This document shows, one piece after another, positions 22,417-32,400 of a stretch of 64,000 nt of DNA. The DNA is from Haematococcus lacustris (Eukaryota; Chlorophyta; Chlorophyceae; Chlamydomonadales; Haematococcaceae). The stretch's first letter is position 1; every line of letters starts with the position of its first letter. A model generated the notes under the pieces. It worked only from the letters and a program-made list of their open reading frames with translations, did no database searches and was not told the origin of the DNA. Made by a program: the position numbers and the translations under genes. The stretch is taken from NCBI GenBank assembly GCA_030144725.1, contig JASKMD010000018.1:3614026-3678025 (forward strand). The letters run 5' to 3'.

Positions 22417-23060
22417 CGTTCTCCTGAGACGCCCTTTACTCTTCTGGGTGCGGTGAGAGGCGGACGATGCTGGGCCGTTGCTGGCACATCCGCCTCGCCA
22501 GCACGCATGCACATCCTAGTGCATTGACGGCATGCACATCCTAGTGCATTGACGGCAATGTCGCAGCTCAACAGTTGACTAAGCGCTCTCGCACAATCGC
22601 CAAATCCGCGAGGCGCAGCATGGACCATGCGATACACTTTCCTGTCAGTGGGCATGGTGCATTGTCGCAGAGTTCCGGGTCATCATGGCTGGAAGAGTTC
22701 CTTCAAGGCTGAGCAGGATTACTGCCCTCTGCTGCCTGATCCCCGTCTTACTCCATCCCCTAAACACGGGCAACGGTGCACGTGGTCACGGTCAACTCAA
22801 TGGAAGACAAGCTGGCTGGCCATCACGCCTGAGCCCGGTGTTTGCCACACCCTGGCCCATAAGCAAGGGCGACATACCAGCAACGCATCACTTCACGCGA
22901 GCCCAGAGGTTGATGCCGTAGTAGAACTTGATGCGCACATGGAGGGTGTGCGATGGTATGGTGTCTATGCTATCGAGAGTATGGTATGGATAAGCGACTA
23001 AGCATCATTGTATGAAACGGCAAACCAGCTGAGCAGGAGTTCTAGTCAGGGTTGTGGCTG
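22417..23060. other. upstream region of the spastin-like gene
   Basis: This presumably contains the spastin promoter. A 25-bp direct repeat (CATGCACATCCTAGTGCATT type) occurs twice at 22508-22556. No other gene is recognised before the (CCCG)n array. Confidence 0.5.
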
Positions 23061-24537
23061 CGCCCGCCCGCCCGCCCGCCCGCCCGCCCGCCCGCCCGCC
23101 CGCCCGCCCGCCCGCCCGCCCGCCCGCCCCGCCCGCCCGCCCGCCCGCCCGCCCGCCCGCCCGCCCGCCCGCCCGCCCGCCCGCCCGCCCGCCCGCCCGC
23201 CCGCCCGCCCGCCCGCCCGCCCGCCCGCCCGCCCGCCCGCCCGCCCGCCCGCCCGCCCGCCCGCCCGCCCGCCCGCCCGCCCGCCCGCCCGCCCGCCCGC
23301 CCGCCCGCCCGCCCGCCCGCCCGCCCGCCCGCCCGCCCGCCCGCCCGCCCGCCCGCCCGCCCGCCCGCCCGCCCGCCCGCCCGCCCGCCCGCCCGCCCCG
23401 CCCGCCCGCCCGCCCGCCCGCCCGCCCGCCCGCCCGCCCGCCCGCCCGCCCGCCCGCCCGCCCGCCCGCCCGCCCGCCCGCCCGCCCGCCCGCCCGCCCG
23501 CCCGCCCGCCCGCCCGCCCGCCCGCCCGCCCGCCCGCCCCGCCCGCCCGCCCGCCCGCCCGCCCGCCCGCCCGCCCGCCCGCCCGCCCGCCCGCCCGCCC
23601 GCCCGCCCGCCCGCCCCGCCCGCCCGCCCGCCCGCCCGCCCGCCCGCCCGCCCGCCCGCCCGCCCGCCCGCCCGCCCGCCCGCCCGCCCGCCCGCCCGCC
23701 CGCCCGCCCGCCCGCCCGCCCGCCCGCCCCGCCCGCCCGCCCGCCCGCCCCGCCCGCCCGCCCGCCCGCCCGCCCGCCCCGCCCGCCCGCCCGCCCGCCC
23801 GCCCGCCCGCCCGCCCGCCCGCCCGCCCGCCCGCCCGCCCGCCCGCCCGCCCGCCCGCCCGCCCGCCCGCCCGCCCGCCCCGCCCGCCCGCCCGCCCGCC
23901 CGCCCGCCCGCCCGCCCGCCCGCCCGCCCGCCCGCCCGCCCGCCCGCCCGCCCGCCCGCCCGCCCGCCCGCCCGCCCGCCCGCCCGCCCGCCCGCCCGCC
24001 CGCCCGCCCGCCCGCCCGCCCGCCCGCCCGCCCGCCCGCCCCGCCCGCCCGCCCGCCCGCCCGCCCGCCCGCCCGCCCGCCCGCCCGCCCGCCCGCCCGC
24101 CCGCCCGCCCGCCCGCCCGCCCGCCCGCCCGCCCGCCCGCCCCGCCCGCCCGCCCGCCCGCCCGCCCGCCCGCCCGCCCGCCCGCCCGCCCGCCCGCCCG
24201 CCCGCCCGCCCGCCCGCCCGCCCGCCCGCCCGCCCGCCCGCCCGCCCGCCCGCCCGCCCGCCCGCCCGCCCGCCCGCCCGCCCGCCCGCCCGCCCGCCCG
24301 CCCGCCCGCCCGCCCGCCCGCCCGCCCGCCCGCCCGCCCGCCCGCCCGCCCGCCCGCCCGCCCGCCCGCCCGCCCGCCCGCCCGCCCGCCCGCCCGCCCG
24401 CCCGCCCGCCCGCCCGCCCGCCCGCCCGCCCGCCCGCCCGCCCGCCCGCCCGCCCGCCCGCCCGCCCGCCCGCCCGCCCGCCCGCCCGCCCGCCCGCCCG
24501 CCCGCCCGCCCGCCCGCCCGCCCGCCCGCCCGCCCGG
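23061..24537. repeat. (CCCG)n tetranucleotide array, 1.48 kb
   Basis: An almost pure CCCG/CGGG array is punctuated by about 13 single extra C insertions (CCCCG) that shift the register. The unit length (4) gives a 12-base protein period (PARP or GGRA) in every frame, which explains several artefactual ORFs of about 500 codons on both strands. It is strongly GC-skewed. The G-rich minus strand could fold into G-quadruplexes (inference). Confidence 0.98.
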
Positions 24538-24724
24538 GTTCTAGTGCATGGTTTCCGAACACATGACCTCAAATAAAACCAAAGGGTGGACGAGGCGGGG
24601 AGGCAACCGGGTCAGGTAGGGTTCTGCAAACATAGCCACTGTCATCCTTATTTGGCAGTGTAGAGCAGGTGAGCGGCTTGTTGACCAGCGCCTAAACGCA
24701 CGAGTTGTGGGTTCCAGACAAGGC

Positions 24725-24803
24725 TTAACAAACCCACCATTGGCCACACTGCTGCCCAGCCTCGCTGCTCGAGACCGGCGCTGACGCTTTCCTCACGTCA
24801 AAC
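24725..24803 (+). promoter_or_regulatory. conserved upstream region of U2 copy 2
   Basis: AACAAACCCACCATTGGCC and CACTGCTGCCCAGCCTC are shared with the other two U2 copies at the same distance from the RNA start. Confidence 0.4.
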
Positions 24804-24958
24804 ATATCTTTCTCGGCCTTTTGGCTAAGATCAAGTGTAGTTTCTGTTCTAGTTAGTTTGATAGCTAACTCTTGGTCCATTGGACCAATGCTATCTAACT
24901 CATTTTTCTTAGGGTGCACTCAATGCAGGGCTTGCTCTGCGGGTGCACGGCTTGACCA
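24804..24958 (+). pseudogene. U2 snRNA, diverged copy 2
   Basis: The first 140 bases closely match the other copies, with changes: the start is ATATC instead of ATACC, and the Sm region is CATTTTTCTTAG instead of TATTTTTCTGAG. After GGCTTGACC the sequence diverges and the 3' hairpin ACCGTGGC/GCCACGGT is lost. A weak alternative hairpin AGTAGT/ACTACT with a 20-base loop follows (about 24960-24990). Loss of the U2B''-binding loop and an altered Sm flank suggest a pseudogene, but a variant U2 cannot be excluded. Confidence 0.75.
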
Positions 24959-24990
24959 AGTAGTACTGCACCAATCACTAGTGAACTACT

Positions 24991-25362
24991 GCATTACACC
25001 CCATTGTGCAGTAGTGCACCACACCGAGTGGCACAATACATCACCTTAGCGATATCTCACCAACTAGGAATATTTTAAAATGTTCCTTCAAACTCCAATT
25101 CTTACAACCACGTCACAAGGTTACGTGCCAAATCTCAGGCCGCGATCTCAAAAACGATGTTACGCAGTAAGGTTTCTAATTTGAACATCTTTAATGTTCA
25201 AGGCCCCGTGCCACTTCATTCCAGTTCCATTGTGAAAGCCGAGCACATAGCCGTGCAGCTCTTTATAACACCTCTCCACTGTGCCTTTCATTGTCTCCTT
25301 ATGCCTACTAGGTGCCAAGATATCACATGTTTTAGTACCCTACCTCCAAAAATCCAGTTTTG
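24991..25362. other. no gene recognised
   Basis: AT-richer spacer between U2 copy 2 and the gypsy 5' LTR. No similarity or target duplication matching the far side of the element was found. Confidence 0.5.
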
Positions 25363-25773
25363 TGTCACAACACATGGCGTGACTAGACACATTGTGTGAT
25401 GAGGGGTTCTGCCCCATGACATGGACCTTAGCCTAAACTGAGCATTTGAGGTGTTGAGTGTGGCCGACTGCCCTTTGGGGGTTTCCTAAGTTGCGATCTG
25501 GGTTGTGATCTGAGCCAAGCAGAGACGTGTCTTGCTGACTCAGTGCATGGGGAAATGCTTGGACTGTGCCGGACTTTAGTATTTGAGCCTTGTTGTGTTG
25601 CTGCCTTGGCAGCTTGAGATACCTCACGTCACCCGCATTGTGTCAGCGGCAGAGGCACTCCCCAAGCCCCAGTGTAACAAGGGAACCGTGTGGAATCAGC
25701 CCACGTCTTTCCTGTCTGCTCAGCTCCCGGCGCACTCAACCCGGGCCGGCTCGGGCGGCGAAACCCCAGACTA
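25363..25773 (+). repeat. 5' LTR of the gypsy element
   Basis: 411 bp. It is nearly identical to 34379-34789; the differences I see are G/A in TGTGATGAGG and a T/G in the CCCTTTGGGGG run. Confidence 0.92.
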
Positions 25774-25800
25774 TCTCAAGCTAAGTGGTCCGCGCGGCAT

Positions 25801-26487
25801 ATGAGCTCAATGTCCGTTGACGGATCTTCCTATGCAGCTGACGCGGCCGGTTCGGTGAACGGCCCCACTATCGGAAGCCGTTTCAGTCCCTCTGCGCCGC
25901 CCGTCAAGCACCCTCTGCCATCGTCCGGCACGGTGCTGCTGCCCTATGAGCTGGACCGCTCGTTTCAGTGCGTCCAGAGCTCCCTCCAAGTCTTGTGCAA
26001 CGATGCGGAACTCTGGGGCGGCAGTGCGCTCCAGCTCGTCCTCCGCAAGCTGCCTAGCCGCGCATCTGCGGCTTTTTCCGACGGCTTTGTCAAGCCCTCT
26101 GTTGTCCAGGAGTACCAGCGTCGATACGAGGAGCTTCCCAGCGACCAGGCCTGGGACGCGGACTACTGCATCGCCATGTTCCTTGACATCGTGCGGGACG
26201 ACCTCTCGGACCCCGTGCTACTGAAGCAGCACGTCCAGGGTGTGCAGTTGGGCGACGTAGGTGATAGCGGCCGCACCGAGGCCCCGCGCTCGCTGAAGGT
26301 GCGCATGGCACCTCAATTGGTGCGCATGGCTGAGGAGGGTCACCTCAGCCGCCTCTGTGCTGTCAACCTGTTTTTGCATGCCCTTATGCCCCACCCTCGT
26401 CACGTGCTCCACAGCCAGGGCCAGCACCTGGTGCAGCGCAGCAAGGTGACCTATGCACGGCTCCCCTCACTCTCAAGACTCGGTTGA
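25801..26487 (+). CDS. gypsy ORF1: capsid part of Gag
   Basis: 228 codons from the first ATG after the LTR (ATGAGCTCAATG) to TGA. The protein has a Ser/Ala/Pro-rich start, then a helical region typical of a retrotransposon capsid (LPYELDRSFQCVQSSLQVL, YQRRYEELPSDQAWDADYCI, MAPQLVRMAEEGHLSRLCAV). It would assemble the particle. There is no zinc knuckle: that lies in ORF2, which begins in the +1 frame and overlaps ORF1 by 35 bases. Either Gag is completed by a +1 ribosomal frameshift, or a one-base indel has split the frame in this copy. Capsid identity is inferred from position and helical character. Confidence 0.75.
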   Translation: MSSMSVDGSSYAADAAGSVNGPTIGSRFSPSAPPVKHPLPSSGTVLLPYELDRSFQCVQSSLQVLCNDAELWGGSALQLVLRKLPSRASAAFSDGFVKPSVVQEYQRRYEELPSDQAWDADYCIAMFLDIVRDDLSDPVLLKQHVQGVQLGDVGDSGRTEAPRSLKVRMAPQLVRMAEEGHLSRLCAVNLFLHALMPHPRHVLHSQGQHLVQRSKVTYARLPSLSRLG

Positions 26488-29400
26488 GCTTGCCCTTGGC
26501 CGCGCTGAAGCTGCCGCAACCCAGGTGTATGAGGAGCTCATTGGCATGCTGCAGCTGGAGCAGGCAGCTGGGAAGCCGCTCAACGCACCTGCGGGCGTCA
26601 ACGCCGCTGAGCTGTTGGGACAAGTAAAGGGAGGTAACCCCACGGCTGTCAAGGCAGCCCAACGCCTAGTCAAGCAGCTTGGCAGCGCCCTCACCGCCCA
26701 GGGTGCACCTCCGGCACCAACCAGGCCTCCTGCACCTCACCTGTCCTGGTGTGAGGGTCACCAGCGCTGGACTAGTCACAGCACTGCTGAATGTCACCTG
26801 CTCAAGCAACAGCAGCCGCAGGCGGCGCCCGCTCCCACTCCAGCCCACCCCCACCCCCACGGTGCAGCCGCCAGCTCGCAGCCTATTGACCCAGCCCTGT
26901 ATGAGCAGTTCAGGTTGTTCATGGCTTCCCGCTCACCTGCTGCTGCCCCGCCACTGCGCGCTCACACCGTCGTGCAGTCAAGAAGCGGGCCATCCCGGGG
27001 TCGCCCACGCTGTGATCACTGCGGCAAAGACGGGCACACCGAGGAGCGGTGCTTCAGCAAGCATCCTGAACTGCGCCCAGCCCAATGGGGTCAGCCCGGA
27101 CCTGCGCACTCCCTCGCTGCCGTGCCTGGTGTGGGTGAGGGTGAGGATGAGGATGAGGACGCAGCCCTACACAGCCTCACCAACATGCCCATCACCAGCG
27201 TCAGCACCGCCTTTGATGCCATGCACCACGCCATTGCCCTAGCTGCTGCTGCTGAGCGCCCACTCAGCTTCGCGCCCGGCGGTGCCACCACCCATGCCCT
27301 GCCCGCCTCACGTGCTGCACCCCGTGACACCGGTAGCAGCAGCAGCAGCAGCAGCAAGGTACCCATGCAGCTAGAGGGTCAGGCTGACATCACGGACACT
27401 GTGCGCACCCTAGTGCAACAGGTGTCCACTTTGCAGCAAAACTTGCTTGCCATGGAGGCCCACATGGCTCAGCTGAGAGCAGAGCGACCTCTCGCCCAGG
27501 CTATTGCTTCTGCCACCGGCACCGCAGGCCAGCAGCCCATCCCTGTGCCACAGTCTGCTGCCCTTGCCGCTGCTGGCCCGGCCCAGCCGGCCTCCAGCCT
27601 GCGTGCCCTACCCTTTGCTGCCAACCCCAGCGTGTGCGCAGGCCTCAGTGTCCTAGACCGGCACGGCACTCCCCATGCCCTACCCGGTGTCATGCTCGAC
27701 TCTGGCTCAGGCGCACAGCTGATCACCGCCAGCCTGCCCTATGACTTGCTGGTTGGCAACGAGATCCTCTTCCGCCACGGCATCCAGCTAGATCTGGTGG
27801 GTCGTTTGCTCAGCTACGCTCCTCGGCTGTTCAGCCACAACGAGGCCCAGCCACGCCATGCTCTGCCCATGTACTTTGAGCCACCAGCCGAGTGGTCCAG
27901 CGGCCAGCTGCTGAGTCAGAGCAGCGTGATTGCCACGTCCTTGGTGGCCAGCCCTGACCCCGTTACCAATGCCCACCCAACCCCGCCGGCTCAGCTGTCT
28001 GCCTTGCAGCCCTACACGCAGGATGCTGTGTCAGAATCCGGTTCCAGTGGTTATGCAGAGTCATCAGCAGCAGCGCCTGTGACTGAGGCGGGTACCGGCC
28101 CCTCCAACTGGGCGGCAATCCCTGCTGCTTACCCCGCGTCCCTAATGAGCTATGCCCTGCCATATGCTGCCAACCTCAGCGTGGCCACAGGCCTCAGCAT
28201 CATAGACCGCCACGGTCACCCCCACGCCGTACCAGGTGTCGTCCTCGACTCCGGTTCTGGGGCACACCTCATTGCCCCATGGCTGGTTGAGCGGCTGCAG
28301 CTGCAGGCGGACCACATGCGGCTGCGTATCTTCCAGAGCGGAGGCACCGCCTTCCACGCCCACGGCGGAGTCATGGCTGAGGTGGGGCTCGCCCTAGGCA
28401 CACCCCATGCTGCCAGGTCCCGCCATCGCTTCCATGTGATGCCAGCAAACTCGCTGCCCTTCAGCCTGCTGCTTGGCACAGAAGTCCTTTACCAGCACGG
28501 CATCCAGCTTGACCTGACAGCCCGGCACCTCACTTATGCCCCCAGCCTTGCCAGCCACGGCCGGCAGCAGCCTCGCCATGCCCTGCCACTGCGCTTCAAT
28601 GCCAGAGACGCCTGGCCTGGCCTGAGCAGTATGGTTGAGACCTCTTTGGCAGCTCACCCTGAGCCTACTAGCCCTGAGCCCCTTTGGGCATGCGTGACCA
28701 GCCCAGCGCACAGCGAGGGGGAGCACGGCAGCAGTGGTCACACCGGCGTGAGCTACCTGGGGGCTCCAGGGGCACAGTCAAGTGCGACCAGCGCCGCCCC
28801 TGGCTGCAGCCATGCCCCCAGCGTTGCGGAGGACACTCCCAGACCGGAAATCAGGGGTCTTGTCTGGGAACCTCGCAGCAAGCCCGGCCACGGCACGGAT
28901 AGACCACAGCTGCCAGCCCGTTCCCCTAAGCACCAAGCGCTGGGCCTAGGAGCTGCTCGCCGCCGCGCCCGGCAGCAGCTGCGCACCACGCCCCCGCCAA
29001 AAGGCACCAGCTGGGCTACCGCCGGCCACCAACTGCTCACCACCATCCGTAAGGGCTGCACTCTGCGCACCATCACAACCCTGCTGCTCATCCTTTGCGC
29101 CCTGTTGCCCACGCTGCATGCGTGCCCACCCAACGAGCTGCCAGCCGTGCCAGCCTTGCCCGATGCGTACTGCTCCGTCACCATTGAGCACACACTGCCA
29201 GGTGGCCGGCAGCACTTGCCTCCTGATGTCCGCTTCACCAAGCACGCAAAGGGCGTGCTGTTCGGCAACCATCCGGGCATGACCACAGATGAGCATGCCG
29301 CCCTGCAAGCACTGGTAGAGGCCCATGACAGCGCGTTCTCTTACAGCCTGTCTGATCTGCCCGGGTACCACGGGCCCCGCCCCCCCTTCAGCATCCCCCT

Positions 29401-32400
29401 CACCTCTGACCAGCCTGTGCGCACCCCCCCTCGCCGCTACAGCCCTCTCGAGCGGCAAGTCTGCATTGACAAGACCGCTGAGCTGCAGGCCGCGGGCATC
29501 GTGTCCCCGGTGGAAGGGCCTTGCAGCTACGCTGCCGCCCCGGTCCTACCTGCCAAGAAGGATGCCCATGGCAACTGGACCGAGAAACGGTTTGCCATTG
29601 ACTACCGCCAGCTCAACGCAGCCACCAAGCCCGACATCTACGGCTTGCCCCGCCCTGATGAGATGTTCAGTGAGTTGGGTGACAGCTGCTACTTCAGCAA
29701 GCTAGACATGCGTAGCGGGTTCTTCCAGCTCATCATTGCACCAGCTGACCGCATCAAAACAGCATTCTGGTGTGGCAACAAGCTATACCACTTCAACCGC
29801 ATGCCTTTTGGCCTACGCAATGCACCAGCTGAGTATCAGCGGGTCATGGATCGCTGTATTGCTGATGCTGGCTTGACCCACTGCTGCAAGGCGTATATTG
29901 ATGACTTGCTCATCCACAGCACCAGCGCAGAGCAACACTTGGCAGACGTGGCGGCGGCGCTGCGCATGCTCCAGGCCAATGGGCTGAAGGCGCACCCTGA
30001 CAAGAGCCTATTCGGCGCTGATGTGGTAGAGTACCTGGGGCATAACGTTAGCAGCCATGGCCTGTCTCCCACTGAGGCTAAGGTGGCAGCTGTCACAGCC
30101 CTGCCTACTCCCACTTGCTTGCATGACCTGCGCCAAATCATGGGCTTCATCAACTACTATCGATGCTACGTGCCTGACTTCTCTGCCATTGCAGCCCCCA
30201 TCACCCGCCTCACTTCCAAAGGGGTGTCATGGGTGTGGGGGGAGGAGCAGCAGCAGGCGTTTGCCACCCTTAAAGCAGCCATCTGCACCCCTGGCCTGGT
30301 CCTCCGCCGTGCTGACCCTGACCGCCCTTTTACCCTGCACACTGACTGGTCCACTGCTGGCTGTGGCGCTGTCCTAGGCCAGACTGACGACGCCGGGCGC
30401 GAGTACATGGTGGCATGCATCAGCCGCAGCAATAACAAGCACGAGCGCAACTACAGCTCCTACCAGGGTGAAATGTTGTGCGCTGTGTGGGCCATCAAGA
30501 CCTTGCGCCCCTACCTGCATGGTGTTGCCTTCAGGCTGGTCACTGATCACCAGCCCCTTACATGGCTGATGACTAACCCAAACCTCACAGGGCACCACGC
30601 CCGCTGGGCTCTGAGCCTTCAGGACTACACCTTCACCATCGAGCACCGCCCTGGCAACAAGCATCAGAATGCGGACGTACTGTCCCGCTGGCCACTGGCC
30701 ACCACGGCTGATGGCTCGGGCGCACAGCTGGACCCTGACCCCGCCGTGGCGCTAGCCTGCTTCCCTTGCGTCGCCACGACCCAAGCTGAGTCAATGGTGT
30801 GGTCATGCGCATCCTACTGGCCATTTGACTCCCACTATGCCACCCACCCAGCTGACCTCCTGTGGGGCAACCTTGGGGGCCACCTGGATGCTTCCTTCCA
30901 CCCATCTGCCCCTCCCTTGCCAGAGCCCACAGAGCCTGCCTTACACGATGCGGCCCTTACCATGTTGCAGCAAGCTGCAACCACCCTTGCCCACCTCCAG
31001 CCTGCTGTCACCTTCATGGGTGCGGCTGCGGGCCCAAGGGACATGCATGGAGTAGCCCCACCCACACGCCTTGACACAACCCTCATCCCCACCACCTTCT
31101 TCCCAGCTGCTGCCAATGGCATTGTCCTCCTGGAGCTGTTTGGGGGTTTGTGTGCGGGGCTAGACATGTGCCTCCGCAATGGCGTGACAGTTTGCCGCTA
31201 CCTCTACTGTGACACAAACCCTGCTGCCCAGCGCGTCGCCCAGCACCGCCTGTCAGCCCTCTCCACTCAGTACCCCACCCTGCTGCCTGCTTCAGCATAC
31301 ACCACAGCCTTCACCTCCCTGCCATCTGATGTGCGTACCATCACCACTTCCCACCTCGTTGGCGCTGGGGCTATGGCTGGCCAGCAGTGGCTGGTTGTTG
31401 CTGGCTGGGAGTGCCAGGACCTCTCATCTGCTGGCACGCAGGCTGGCATGCATGGCCCACACTCTTCCACCCACCATGATTGTTTGCGCATCATTGGCTC
31501 CATGCAGCAGCTGCAGCCCTCCTGCCCACCAGGCTACATCCTTGAGAATGTTGCAGTCCAGCACAATTTCAGCAGCCCCGCCGTGGCAGCTCAACTGCAG
31601 CCACTGTGCCAGTTGTTTGGCGAACCCCTATGCTTTGATGCAGCCATTGTGGGGTCCTATGCCCACAGAGTGCGCAACTATTGGACCAACTTGTGTGACA
31701 CCGCTGCGGTGGCAGCTGTGCTGGCCAATGCTGACCGAGGGCATGCACAGGTGCAAGACATCCTGGACCCTGGCCGCCGTGCCCCGCTGGCCACCAGCTG
31801 GCCACCACCACCAGCCCTCCAGTGCGAGGTGGCCGGTCAGCCCCTGTGCGTGCTCCCCACCCTCGTTGCCACCCCACAATCCTACGCCTTCCGTAGCGCT
31901 GGACCTGGGCTCATGATCAACCCCGACGGCACCTGCAGCGAGCCCACCGTCCCTGAGCGTGAACGGGCCTTGGGCTATGGCACCGGCGCCACTGCGGCAC
32001 CGGGAGTCAGCCTGCCGCAGCGCTTTGCTATCCTTGGCCGCTGCATGGACGCCTTTGCCATGCAGTCACTGCTGGCCACCTCCCTTGCCCTCTATCGTTC
32101 ACCTCCCAGCCCCAGCCTCACCTCCTGTGCCTGCGTGGCGGGGGGGAGTGTTGGGCCCCAACCTCTTAATCGCCACCCAGCCCCAGTTGGCAGCCTCGCT
32201 TCACCTACCTGCCTCGAGGCGGCAGTGGTGGCTGCATCCGAGGAGGGATCAGACATCCACACCGATGCGGCTGCCCTACACTACCTACGCAACACTGCTC
32301 ACCTACCAGGGTTGACAGCCACCGAGATGCGCCGTGTGGTTCGCCGGGCCAAGGCTTACCGGTATGAGGCAGACCAGCTGCTCCGGGTCATGGCAGATGG

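Noticed and set aside
23061..24537. CRISPR array
   Set aside because: Simple tandem repeat without spacers, in a eukaryotic nuclear context.
23008..24576. Overlapping ORFs of about 500 codons on both strands (PARP or GGRA repeats)
   Set aside because: They are the inevitable translation of a (CCCG)n array in all frames; no start context or non-repeat domain.
28930..29110. Hydrophobic segment in the gypsy polyprotein as an envelope-like membrane segment
   Set aside because: A single stretch of about 20 residues (LLLILCALLPTL) between protease and RT, with no glycoprotein features; the position is wrong for env.
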